Counted from the first letter of the stretch, positions 6,750 through 14,849 are shown. The stretch: DNA of 64,000 nt from Candidatus Dormiibacterota bacterium (GCA_003169845.1 PNAG01000002.1:62001-126000), one strand, 5' to 3'. Notes: a model not told the origin generated them from the letters alone. Made by a program: numbers and translations.

Positions 6750-7462
6750 GCTACGACGCCCTCGTCATCACCGCCCATCCCGACGATGCCGAGACCCAGA
6801 TGGGAGGCACGCTGGCCAAACTGGCGACGGGCGGCCAGCGAATTCTGCTCGTCGACCTGACCGAGGGCGAGCCGTCGGATTTCGCGCCTCGCGGCGAGCG
6901 CGCCCGACAGGCGGCCGAAGCTGCCGGCATTCTCGGCGTCGAGCGGCTGACCCTCGGACATCAAGACCGCTTTCTGGCCGACGACCAAGGGTTGCGGCTC
7001 GAGGTGGCTGCGCTGATTCGAGAGCACAGGCCCCGCACGGTGTACGCGATCGGCGAGGCGTGCGTGCACCCGGACCATGTCGCGGCAGCGGGCATCGCGC
7101 GAGCAGCTGTGTTCCTTGCCCGACTCGGGCGATGGGAGGACGTCCCGGGCGGCGAGCAGCTGGCCAGCCAATCGCGCTGGATGGTGAATCGCCTCTTCTT
7201 TCCCCACTGCAAGATGGAGACGCCCTGGTCGGAGTTCGCCTTTGCGGTCGACATCAGCGAGGTCTACGCCCGCAAGCGCCAGGCCCTCGCCGCCTATACG
7301 TCGATCTTTCAGCCTGAGGGTGATCGTCTGCTCGCCCTCTACGAAGCCGAGGATCAGTACTTCGGCCGGCTCTTGGGCGTCGCCTACGCCGAGGTCTTCA
7401 GGAGCGCAAGTCCGATCTTGCTGGCCGACCCGACCGTGGTCCTGCCCGGCGTTCACGGCTGA
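6746..7462 (+). CDS. PIG-L family (LmbE-like) deacetylase
   Basis: A 238-residue zinc deacetylase. The AHPDD motif (residues 10-14) and a later HPDH (CVHPDHVAAAG) supply the metal ligands. The closest architecture known to me is the bacillithiol-pathway deacetylase BshB and mycothiol MshB, which remove acetyl from N-acetylglucosamine-malate or -inositol conjugates. In this redox-stress operon a low-molecular-weight-thiol role is attractive but unproven; related enzymes act on other sugar conjugates. Confidence 0.85.
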   Translation: MSYDALVITAHPDDAETQMGGTLAKLATGGQRILLVDLTEGEPSDFAPRGERARQAAEAAGILGVERLTLGHQDRFLADDQGLRLEVAALIREHRPRTVYAIGEACVHPDHVAAAGIARAAVFLARLGRWEDVPGGEQLASQSRWMVNRLFFPHCKMETPWSEFAFAVDISEVYARKRQALAAYTSIFQPEGDRLLALYEAEDQYFGRLLGVAYAEVFRSASPILLADPTVVLPGVHG

Positions 7463-7494
7463 GCTCGCGAGGTGGCCTAGAGTCGGAGTCGAAG

Positions 7495-7800
7495 ATGTAC
7501 CGGAGAATCGTCCTGGCCGTGGATCCGGAGGGCCTGGCCGAAAGCGTGCTGCCCATCGTGGCCGCGCTCGCGCGCCGCGGTGGGGGTGAGGTTTTCGTGA
7601 TCGGGGCTGCGAAAGCTGGCGACCCGCCCGAGCAGCGGGCGGCGCTGGAGCAACACGTGCGGGAGGCCTCGGGACCTGGCCAGTGTGGTGTTGGAGCCTC
7701 CGGCCAGTCGCCGGCTCCGCGATCCAGACCGACTTTTGCCGTCCTTCAGCCGGTCCCTGGCGGCCCCAAAAGAGCTCTGACGGCCGGGGTAGCATATGGG
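7495..7800 (+). pseudogene. Degenerate universal stress protein (UspA) fragment
   Basis: The first 55 codons are a clear Usp beginning (MYRRIVLAVDPEGLAESVLP, then GGGEVFVIGAA), after which the frame loses all Usp character; the ATP-binding GxxGxxG and GSVS motifs are absent. Normal Usp domains are about 140 residues. The remainder up to the next gene is probably scrambled. It could be an N-terminal remnant left by recombination next to the selenoprotein pair. Confidence 0.6.
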
Positions 7801-7801
7801 C

Positions 7802-8122
7802 ATGCCTGATATTCGAAAGCGCTACTTCAACTCTCGCAAGAGCTACGCCGATTACTTCAAGGAGACGCACGACGCTGGGGCGCTCGACGCCAAGACCAAG
7901 GAGTTGATGCACCTGGCCCTCGTCCTGGCTTTGCATTGCGAACCTTGAGCGGTATCTCACTTCGCAGGTGCGAAGAAGCTGGGTGCCACTGACGAGGAGA
8001 TCGAGGAGACGATCCAGATCGCAGGCGCCGTGGGTGCAGGTGTGATCCTGGCCATGGCGGACAGAGCCCGCGACGCAAGCGATGCCAAGCATTATTGGTG
8101 GCGGCCGCCGCGCCCGGAGTAG
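7802..8122 (+). CDS. Predicted selenoprotein: AhpD-like / carboxymuconolactone-decarboxylase fold, CxxU
   Basis: The frame from ATG 7802 (or ATG 7796) runs to TAG 8120-8122 and is interrupted only by TGA at 7946-7948. Read as selenocysteine, it gives a 106-residue AhpD-like protein with an intact catalytic constellation: E34, C46-E-P-U49 and H53. This matches the Glu-12-CxxC-3-His spacing of AhpD (E118, C130, C133, H137). After the TGA the same frame continues in family character (HFAGAKKLGATDEEIEE). A perfect 6-bp hairpin follows at SECIS distance. AhpD-like proteins recycle peroxiredoxins, and AhpD-like selenoproteins are a known class. No Sec machinery lies in this window. The alternative is an in-frame nonsense pseudogene. 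Confidence 0.75.
7960..7975 (+). promoter_or_regulatory. Candidate bacterial SECIS hairpin for the AhpD-like gene
   Basis: CTTCGC (7960-7965) pairs perfectly with GCGAAG (7970-7975) around the loop AGGT. The loop begins 17 nt after the TGA codon, within the 16-37-nt range usual for bacterial SECIS elements, and contains the G/GU features bound by SelB (the E. coli fdhF loop is AGGUCU). The hairpin lies inside the coding region, as expected in bacteria. Confidence 0.65.
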
Positions 8123-8252
8123 ATGGCCTCAGATCCGCCTCTGTCGTGAGTGCCGCAACGTGTCTGTCGGCAGGATGGCCGGGAGCTACGTCTTGCTATC
8201 AATTACGGGGTCGTGATCACAGTCGCCGTCATCCTGAACCCGCCCCGGGAAC

Positions 8253-9263
8253 ATGTACCCCCGGGTCCAGGTAGACATGAAGGTGAACGGCACTGACCTG
8301 ACCCAGATCGGGCCCGCCGTTGGCGCCACCTTTCCGGAGATCGAGCTCCCCGATGCTGGCGGTCAGCCGATCTCCCTCCACGCTTGGAGGGCAGGCCGTC
8401 GTGCCCTGGTTGTGTTCTATCGAAGCGCCAATTGGTGACCCTACTGCAAGGCGCAGCTCGTTGAGCTGCAGAAGGTACACGGCGAGTTGGTCCGCGCCGG
8501 CGTCGCGCTGATCGGAATCAGTTATGACTCTCAGGAGGTGCTGCGGGACTTTGCCGCGGCCAAGGGGATCGACTTCCCTCTTTTGTCCGATGTGGGCAGC
8601 CGCGTCATAACCGAACTGGGTCTGCTGGACCGAGAGCTGGAGGCCCACCACGCAGCCTTCGGGATCAGGACCGGTGCGCATCAACAAGGGGTCGCGTACC
8701 CGGCCGTTTTTGTCCTCGACGAGTCGGGGACCGTATCCCAGAAGCGAATCCAGGAGAACTACCGGGCACGCGAGGGCGCCCGCCAGCTGCTAGAGGCTGT
8801 GACCCACGGCGCGACCCTGGCAAGTTCTGAGAACCTGCAGGAGCTGGATTCCGCGCATGTAAACGTCAGGGCATACGCCGACTCCGATTATTACGTTCGC
8901 TGGGAGAAGACTCGGCTGCACGTCGAGGTTGAGATCGAGCCGGGCTGGCATGTTTATGGCCGGCCAATCCCGAACGGGTACACGTCACTGGCCGTCGAGA
9001 TCAATGCTGAGGAGGGTCTGGCCGCCGGCGAGCCGGAGTACCCGCCGGTCCGTCCGTTCCGGGTCGAAGGACTGGATGAGGAGTTCAACGTCTACGAGGG
9101 GAGGCTGCACCTACTCATACCATTTGCTGTCAACGTGGCGGCCGAGACCGGAGCGCGGGCGCTGAGGGTGAGCATCTCTTGGCAGGCATGCAGCGAGTCG
9201 GAATGCCTAATGCCGGCGATGCACCTGATCGAGATAGTGCTTGAGGAAGCCCCACCGGGCTGA
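8253..9263 (+). CDS. Predicted selenoprotein: UxxC peroxiredoxin/thioredoxin-like domain fused to a DsbD-alpha-like domain
   Basis: The frame from ATG 8253 (or ATG 8277) to TGA 9261-9263 is broken only by TGA at 8436-8438. Read as Sec it is a 336-residue protein. Residues 1-185 are an AhpC/TSA redoxin in which the peroxidatic CxxC becomes U62-P-Y-C65, in VVFYRSANW-U-PYCKAQL. The same frame continues with clear peroxiredoxin sequence (ALIGISYDSQEVL, AYPAVFVLDESGT). Residues 200-336 resemble the N-terminal domain of DsbD (GWHVYGRP; SWQACSESECLMP), whose cysteine pair passes electrons. No signal peptide is evident. A perfect 7-bp hairpin follows the TGA. It follows the AhpD-like selenoprotein by 130 bp, and together they look like a peroxide-reducing pair. 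Confidence 0.75.
8453..8469 (+). promoter_or_regulatory. Candidate bacterial SECIS hairpin for the peroxiredoxin gene
   Basis: GCAGCTC (8453-8459) pairs perfectly with GAGCTGC (8463-8469) around the loop GTT. The loop starts 21 nt after the in-frame TGA (8436-8438), within the usual bacterial SECIS window, and begins with G-U. The hairpin encodes AQLVELQ, a segment conserved in redoxins, so part of the sequence constraint is protein-coding. Confidence 0.6.
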
Positions 9264-9978
9264 AGCTGGCCTCCCTGGGAGAGGAGCTCTCGGTGCATCG
9301 ACTTACCCTCTGGCGAGGGACCACGCCCAACTCTTCCGACAGCAGTACTCAGCCCGGTTCGAATGTCCGCACGGCTTCGGCCGATCGCGCCCATTGTGCG
9401 AGCAGTCGGATCGGGGCCCTGATAACCGCGCTTCCGATAACGCTCGACGCCGATCACCTCGACGGCGTGAGAGTCTGGGCATCTTCGGAGCCCTCGGCGC
9501 CAGCGGCATGGCGGTTTCTCGGACTCCGCCGGCTGGAGAGGCACGCCGGCGAGGGTCCGGGGACGAGAAACAAAACACTCCACGATCTGCGTTCAAAATA
9601 GCCGACGCCCTCTCTCGTGGACTCTATAGGGACGGTTGGTCGGATCGGCCCTAGTACCGTCGTACAGGAGGCTTGTGGCCTCACTCTCCTCGGCGGCGGG
9701 CGAGCGGCCGAACCATCGCGTGCGCCGACCTCGTGATTGATGGCGGGATGACGACCACGGTATGAGTCACCAACATTGTTCAACGAGGTAGGAACGGCGG
9801 GCTCGTGAGCAGGCGACGTTCATTCTTGAACCCCGCAGGCGAACATAGCCCGTCTCCAAGTCGCTGAGGTTGAGCCGCTAGTGCACCCTTGAGCCGTCGC
9901 ATCCTCATACCGTGATATCACCGGCCGGGTTGGCGGTACAGCCCGACCCTGCACCCTGTTCGGCGATGCGCTCAAGGC
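9264..9978. other. Non-coding stretch of about 700 bp with no recognised feature
   Basis: Several open frames cross this region on both strands but none has a family signature, a ribosome-binding site or consistent codon use. I see no tRNA, repeat or clear promoter. It may be degenerate coding sequence separating the selenoprotein pair from the next gene. Confidence 0.4.
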
Positions 9979-10461
9979 TTGATCACAATCAAAGATGTCA
10001 TGAATGCCGAACCTGAAGACATGATGGTGCGGATCGGCCAAGCCATCGAGACCGCCCAGCTCGGCGATCGCTCAGGCGCGCAAACTGTGCTCATGCTCAT
10101 CTGGGAAACAGTCGGCCCTGACGGCGATCCGCTCCACCGATGCGGCGTGGCGCATTCCATGGCAGACCTCCAAGATGATCCCGAGAACGAGCTGCTATGG
10201 GATCTGCGTGCCCTCGAAGCTGCCCACCTGTTGACCGATGATCGCCTCAGCGCAGCAGGCATGGCCATTTCGGCCGGCGGCTTCTTTCCATCTCTATATC
10301 TGAACCTCGCTGATGTTTACAGGCGGCTGGGGGCGATGGATAAAGCGCGCGAGCACGTGGCTCTGGGAAAGTCGGCCATTAGCTGGCTTAGCGACGATGG
10401 CTACCGACGGATGATTCAATTAGCGCTCGATCGTGTCCTGGACCAATTGCCCGTGAGTTGA
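9979..10461 (+). CDS. Hypothetical protein with helical TPR-like segment
   Basis: A 160-residue soluble protein that I do not recognise. Residues 25-85 are acidic with several Trp/His, and the C-terminal third (LYLNLADVYRRLGAMDKAREHV) reads like one tetratricopeptide repeat. The TTG at 9979 is the longest start; ATG at 10000 and 10021 are alternatives. Codon use is regular through the whole frame, which supports a real gene. It stands alone, followed by an accessory junction. Confidence 0.5.
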   Translation: MITIKDVMNAEPEDMMVRIGQAIETAQLGDRSGAQTVLMLIWETVGPDGDPLHRCGVAHSMADLQDDPENELLWDLRALEAAHLLTDDRLSAAGMAISAGGFFPSLYLNLADVYRRLGAMDKAREHVALGKSAISWLSDDGYRRMIQLALDRVLDQLPVS

Positions 10462-10741
10462 CGAGGTGTGAATCCGGGCGCGAGGAAATGTTCTAGGGAG
10501 GCAACATCGGCTCGTGCGGACGCACGGTCCTGGGGCCGTGCGCGCGCAGATATATCGGCTGTGCGATAGCGTGAGCGAGTTCAATCGACGGTCCGCAATC
10601 CACTTGAACGGGGTCTGCCGCGGCCGAGTTCCAAGAAAATCTGTGACGCGGCTATGACCTCCCGTCTTCCGACGGCGTCCGAAATCGGCGATTTGGAACT
10701 CAAAATTGGTTGAGCAGCTGACAGGGCCGCGAGCATCCCCG

Positions 10742-10925
10742 CTGGATCACAGCTGGATCACGCATTCCCGGCATCGGACGGCTCTAGGGGGTCACCAAAG
10801 GACACCAGCCTGGTCGATTTCGTATTCGCGAGGACGACTCGGGAGTCTGTCGGACACCGGAGGACACGGCACCGACACGGTTCGGGACCGTGAGGCCCCG
10901 GGTTCAAATCCCGGGCCCCCGACCA
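10742..10925 (+). repeat. Integration-scar repeat, copy 1 (arm block plus tRNA-Pro half)
   Basis: Two blocks here recur in the same order at 16071-16225. The first is GGATCACAGC followed by GATCACGCATTCCCGG with small changes. The second starts at GACACCGGAGGACAC and runs through the anticodon arm of a tRNA-like sequence. The material between the blocks differs. The copies are 5.3 kb apart in the same orientation, as expected for ends of elements inserted at one tRNA target. Confidence 0.6.
10876..10925 (+). pseudogene. 3' half of a tRNA-Pro(CGG) gene, probable attachment-site scar
   Basis: The sequence fits tRNA positions 27-76: anticodon stem CACGG/CCGTG around loop TTCGGGA (anticodon CGG), variable loop AGGCC, T-stem CCGGG/CCCGG around TTCAAAT, acceptor strand GCCCCCG, discriminator A and encoded CCA. 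The required 5' acceptor strand and D-arm are absent upstream, so it cannot make a tRNA. Tyrosine integrases commonly use the tRNA 3' half as attachment core and leave such copies. A VapBC module follows directly. Confidence 0.7.
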
Positions 10926-11013
10926 GATTTTGTATTCGAAAACGACCATTTTGGCTATGGTCTGGAACGCCAGTGATCACGTGGAGGTCACAGATTTCCG
11001 AGCGTATGGCATC

Positions 11014-11241
11014 ATGTATGGCGTGAAACGGACCACAATTTACTTGCCCGAAGACTTGAAGAGCAACCTTGCCCGGGCCGCCCACGAAGCAGGCCGGACG
11101 GAGGCGGACCTGATCCGCGAGGGAGTCGAGCGTGTACTGCAATCGCGCCACGCCGAGCCCAGACTTCCGTTGTTCACAAGCGGCAGACCTGATCTTGCCG
11201 AGAAGGTTGATGAGCTGCTGGCTGGTTTCGGCGAGGTGTGA
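11014..11241 (+). CDS. vapB: VapB-type ribbon-helix-helix antitoxin
   Basis: 75 residues beginning with a ribbon-helix-helix DNA-binding unit (KRTTIYLPEDLKSNLARAA) and ending in a toxin-binding tail (LPLFTSGRPDLAEKVDELL), the standard VapB layout. It would neutralise the PIN toxin and autoregulate the operon. Start ATG 11014 is 88 bp after the tRNA-Pro scar. The stop overlaps the vapC start by 4 bp. Confidence 0.8.
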   Translation: MYGVKRTTIYLPEDLKSNLARAAHEAGRTEADLIREGVERVLQSRHAEPRLPLFTSGRPDLAEKVDELLAGFGEV

Positions 11242-11654
11242 TTCTTCTCGACACAAGTGGTTTGCTGGCCGCAATTGATGGCAGCCAGCACCAGCACGCT
11301 GAAGCCGCCGCTGCCCTCCGCCAAGCCAGCGCACCACTACTCTTGTCGCCTTTTGTGCTGGCCGAGCTCGACTACCTGCTGGCCACCAGGGTTGGCGTTC
11401 GCGCCCAGCGTGCAATGCTGGACGAAGTCGCCCGAGGTGCCTATCGGCTGGAGACCTTCACCGGAGCGGACGTAGGTTTAGCCACTGTGATCCTGAGGCG
11501 CTATCCGAATCTCGAAATCGGTCTTGCCGACGCATCGATCGTGGTTCTCGCGGAGCGCTATGCCGTCTGGGATGTGCTTACGCTGGATCACCGCCATTTC
11601 CACGCCCTACGGGGGCCGGGACGTCGGCGTTTTCGTCTTCTGCCGTCGGCCTGA
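11238..11654 (+). CDS. vapC: VapC-type PIN-domain ribonuclease toxin
   Basis: A 138-residue PIN domain with acidic catalytic residues at the expected places: D5 (ILLDTSG), E near 44 (VLAELDYL), D near 97 (GLADASIV) and D near 115 (LTLDHRHF). VapC toxins cut specific tRNA or rRNA and halt translation. The GTG start overlaps vapB. Its position beside an integration scar is typical for addiction modules that stabilise islands. Confidence 0.85.
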   Translation: MILLDTSGLLAAIDGSQHQHAEAAAALRQASAPLLLSPFVLAELDYLLATRVGVRAQRAMLDEVARGAYRLETFTGADVGLATVILRRYPNLEIGLADASIVVLAERYAVWDVLTLDHRHFHALRGPGRRRFRLLPSA

Positions 11655-11733
11655 GCACCGTGGAACCGCTCATGCCTTCGCGCGCGAGGCTCTCCTAGAA
11701 TAGTGGCCCCCTTTCCGGCCCGACCAATCTTGC

Positions 11734-12843
11734 TTAAGAGGTGGGCGATACGGAGGTCGCGGCGCGCAGGGGGGAAATCAAAACATAGCTTAGAAGGAGC
11801 CCGACGACGCCAGCCTCTACGATTGCGCCGGTCCAGATAGGAAGGGACCAGTGCACGCCTTTGAGGGAGGCCAGGGCAGCAAAGTAGACGGCGTATGTGG
11901 CAACTGGCGCGGCAACTGCGAAGACGCGAAGCGAGGCTGGAGCTCCTGCTCGTGGCCGCAACCCGAGGTTGAGCAGGTCGATTAGCAATCCTGTAAGGGC
12001 GCCAAGCATGACCACCGACAGGACGGGTGAGCTGGAGGCAAGAATGGCGCCCAGACCGTCGGTGACGCCTAGAAGAATCGCGAACGTTCCGAAAGGAAGC
12101 TGCCAGCGTTTCACCGCAACCAGGCTGATGCCCATCAGGATCGCGGACTGGATCAGGATGTCCGCCACGCCGGCACCACGGATGAAGTCGTCGCTGTTCG
12201 GCAGGTCGGCAAGCGAGTGAACGATCGGATGGGCGTACTGGGTGAAGAAGACCAGGAAAGCCATGAGATAGGTGAGCGACAGGATGGCCGGGGCCATCGC
12301 CACCCACTGCCTTCGCACGTCGCGCTGCGTCTTGAAAGTGGCCGCCCGCAGCGGCCCGGTGACCATTAGCATCGCCCCTAGCCCGAGCAGGAGATGGGTT
12401 GGACTGAAGAGGGCCTCGATCGAGCGCTCGATGCCGAAGAGGGTGTGCCACGTGAGGTCAAGGACGCCGGCGACGGCGAAGATACCGGCACCCACAAGTG
12501 AGAGACCATAGCCGGCCGGCATCGTCAACCGCCATGGCAGTCCGCGCCGGTAGTTTCTAACTGCAACGACCACCAAGCACACTGCCAAGCTGGCGTAACC
12601 GGAGTACAGCACAGCGTGCCAAGGAGTGAAGATCGTCTCCAGGCGCGCAATGTGGTTGTGCGCCCAGCCATCTAAATACACGCCTCCGACGAGCCAGCTG
12701 GCAAGAAGGATCGCCAGGCGGTCGTACCATGCGCCAGCCAGCCCACCATTGGTTACCTGCACAAGGGGCTTGTCGCGCGCCGGAACGCCATTGATGGGAT
12801 CCTGTTCTAACAGGACATCACCGCCGCTGGGTTGCTTTGACAT
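11734..12843 (-). CDS. Polytopic membrane protein with conserved-looking histidines, function unknown
   Basis: 369 residues with about nine hydrophobic segments. Histidines cluster in or beside helices: DGWAHNHIARLE and FTPWHAVLYSG near residues 58-80, LDLTWHTLF near 125, SPTHLLLG near 145, and YAHPIVHS near 205. Such patterns can ligate heme or metal in the membrane, as in copper-protein or cytochrome-oxidase assembly factors, but I do not recognise the family. ATG 12843 has a GGAGGG site. It faces away from vapBC and is separated from the two-component genes by about 190 bp. Confidence 0.7.
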   Translation of the reverse strand: MSKQPSGGDVLLEQDPINGVPARDKPLVQVTNGGLAGAWYDRLAILLASWLVGGVYLDGWAHNHIARLETIFTPWHAVLYSGYASLAVCLVVVAVRNYRRGLPWRLTMPAGYGLSLVGAGIFAVAGVLDLTWHTLFGIERSIEALFSPTHLLLGLGAMLMVTGPLRAATFKTQRDVRRQWVAMAPAILSLTYLMAFLVFFTQYAHPIVHSLADLPNSDDFIRGAGVADILIQSAILMGISLVAVKRWQLPFGTFAILLGVTDGLGAILASSSPVLSVVMLGALTGLLIDLLNLGLRPRAGAPASLRVFAVAAPVATYAVYFAALASLKGVHWSLPIWTGAIVEAGVVGLLLSYVLISPLRAATSVSPTS

Positions 12844-13035
12844 GCTGCCCTCCTGGTGTGGTGCGGCACCGAGGTTGCCGCCATTTCATACGACAGGGCC
12901 GTGCTTACGTGGCGCTTATGCGCGGCAACCAAGCGATGCTTTCTCGCTCGACTGTCCAAATCATGGGGCCGCCCGTTTTGCTCGCGAATCGTCCCAGCGA
13001 AGGTTTGTGAATCCTCCTCGGGGAGGAGATTCCGG

Positions 13036-13692
13036 TTAGTTAAGGCCGGGGGCAACCAGCCCTGACTCGTAGGCCACCACCACGGCCTGCACTCGGTCTC
13101 TCAGGTCGAGCTTGTCCAGGAGATGAGCCACATGTGTCTTTACGGTCGTCTCGCCGAGGAACAACTTCTCCGCGATCTCGCCATTACTCATTCCCCGCGC
13201 GATCAAGCTGAGCACCTCACGCTCGCGATCGGTGAGACTCTTGAGCCCGGCGGCTTGAGCGCGATCAACCACCCGACCGGAAAAGCGGGCGATTAGTCTC
13301 CTCGTCACGGAGGGTGCCAACAGCGCGTCTCCGGCCGCAGCGACCCGTACCGCCCGGACCAGTTCATCGGCACCCGCGTCCTTCAAGAGGAAGCCGCACG
13401 CACCAGCCTTCAGCGCCTCGTAGACGTACTCGTCCAGGTCGAACGTGGTCAGGATCACAACTCGGGGAGGACTGTCGCTGGCATTTATTCGACGGGTGGC
13501 TTCCAGGCCGTCGACACGTGGCATCCGGACGTCCATCAGGATCACGTCAGGGCGGAGCCGGGCTGCCACTACTATCGCTTCCCCGCCATCGGCGGCTTCA
13601 CCGATCACTTTGATATCCGCCTCCTCATGAAGGATGGTGCGGAGACCTGCGCGTACCAGCGGCTGATCGTCGACAAGCAGAACCGTGATCAC
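13036..13692 (-). CDS. NarL/FixJ-family response regulator
   Basis: 218 residues: receiver domain (residues 1-120, acidic pocket DDQ at 8-10, phospho-acceptor Asp in VILMDVRMP near 54, Lys in FLLKDAG near 104) and a LuxR-type HTH (LTDREREVLSLIARG, then NGEIAEKLFLGETTVKTH). It starts with a 4-bp overlap with the kinase gene, so the two are co-translated. DosR of mycobacteria belongs to the same family, so this protein is a candidate, not a proven, regulator of the tandem boxes at 39-63 kb. Confidence 0.9.
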   Translation of the reverse strand: MITVLLVDDQPLVRAGLRTILHEEADIKVIGEAADGGEAIVVAARLRPDVILMDVRMPRVDGLEATRRINASDSPPRVVILTTFDLDEYVYEALKAGACGFLLKDAGADELVRAVRVAAAGDALLAPSVTRRLIARFSGRVVDRAQAAGLKSLTDREREVLSLIARGMSNGEIAEKLFLGETTVKTHVAHLLDKLDLRDRVQAVVVAYESGLVAPGLN

Positions 13693-14849
13693 GAAGGCGC
13701 CGGCGCGACCGGAAGGCGCACTCGGACCCGGAAGCCACCCTCGAATCGGCCCGCTACCAGTTCACCGCCAAGCATGGCCGCTCGCTCCCGCATTCCGGCT
13801 AGGCCGTGACCGTCAGCCGCCGGCGGCGCGATTGGTCCATGGCCGTCGTCTCGAATCTCCAGGACCAGCGAGTCGTGGTCGTACCTCACTTCGATCACAG
13901 CTCGCCCGGCGTTGCCGTGCTTGAGGACGTTGGTCAGCGACTCCTGCACGATCCGGTAGGCGGAGAGGTCCACTCCCGCCGGAAGGTGCAGGGGCTTCCC
14001 CTGGACATCCAGCTTGACCGCGAGCCCTGCCCCCTGCACCAGCTCGATCAGTTGCTCGAGCTGCCCAAGACCGGGTTGGGGCAGCAGGTCCGCTCCCGAC
14101 TCCTTGCCTCCGCGCAGCAGGCCAACCGCTCGGCGTAGTTCCACCAGCGCCCTGCGGCCCGTCTCCTCGATCACCCCGAACGCAAGTGCTGCCTCGCCCG
14201 GATCGCGTTTGGCGACCTTGGCGCCGGCGGTAGCCTGGAGGACCATAACGCTGACGCTGTGAGCGATCACATCGTGTAGTTCCCAGGCGATCCGATTTCG
14301 TTCTTCGGAGGCTGCTTGCCTCGCCAGCAGACGGTTCTGCTCCTCGAGTTGGGCTGTATACGCGCGGCGATTCCGAACTCCATAACCAAGGACCACCGGC
14401 AACCCGAAAAGGAGCCAGTTATAGGGAAGGTCGGTGAGTTTGACGGCACCCTGATTTCGCCACGCCAGAACGATGCCGATGTGCAGGACAACGACCATGA
14501 CCAGCGCACTTGAAAGCAAACGCCGGTCCCAAGAGCCATGAGCGATCGCAGTGAAGACGGCGACGAGTCCGCTGAAGTTTTCGAAAAACCCGTTTTGATA
14601 TCCGAGGAGCTCATTGGTCACCAGGGCCGGGCCAATGACCCACACAAGTCCCAGCGGAAACCGGCTGCGAAAGACGAGAGGACCAAAGATGAACGTCAGG
14701 GCGAGCAGGTGTAGCGGCGCCCGATTCGAAGCCGGATCGCCAGCCAAGAGGGCGCTCGCCATCAGTACCATCGCGAGCAGGCCATCCAGCACCATCGGGC
14801 TCACCGAGCGGAGCCGCATCGCCAAGGCCTTGAACACTTCCAGACTCAA
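13689..14849 (-). CDS. NarL-type membrane sensor histidine kinase (HisKA_3)
   Basis: 386 residues. The N-terminal 150 residues contain five or so transmembrane helices; then come a coiled linker, a HisKA_3 dimerisation domain with phospho-acceptor His in RIAWELHDVIAHS (about residue 200), and an HATPase_c domain (NVLKHGNAG; DDGHGPIAPP; GLAGMRERA). There is no GAF or PAS domain, so the signal is probably sensed within the membrane. The TTG start has GAGGT upstream. It pairs with the overlapping response regulator. Confidence 0.9.
   Translation of the reverse strand: MSLEVFKALAMRLRSVSPMVLDGLLAMVLMASALLAGDPASNRAPLHLLALTFIFGPLVFRSRFPLGLVWVIGPALVTNELLGYQNGFFENFSGLVAVFTAIAHGSWDRRLLSSALVMVVVLHIGIVLAWRNQGAVKLTDLPYNWLLFGLPVVLGYGVRNRRAYTAQLEEQNRLLARQAASEERNRIAWELHDVIAHSVSVMVLQATAGAKVAKRDPGEAALAFGVIEETGRRALVELRRAVGLLRGGKESGADLLPQPGLGQLEQLIELVQGAGLAVKLDVQGKPLHLPAGVDLSAYRIVQESLTNVLKHGNAGRAVIEVRYDHDSLVLEIRDDGHGPIAPPAADGHGLAGMRERAAMLGGELVAGRFEGGFRVRVRLPVAPAPS

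Noticed and set aside
6461..8092. 543-codon minus-strand open frame
   Set aside because: It is antisense to the methyltransferase, PIG-L and AhpD-like genes, which have clear families; long antisense frames are common in high-GC DNA.
8257..8266. Second CsoR/CstR operator at the peroxiredoxin start
   Set aside because: Only ten bases of the palindrome match and the right half is lost; too weak to call.
7946..8438. General reassignment of TGA to an amino acid
   Set aside because: TGA is a normal stop in many genes here (for example lgt, PIG-L and hyfI), so only these two positions need recoding.
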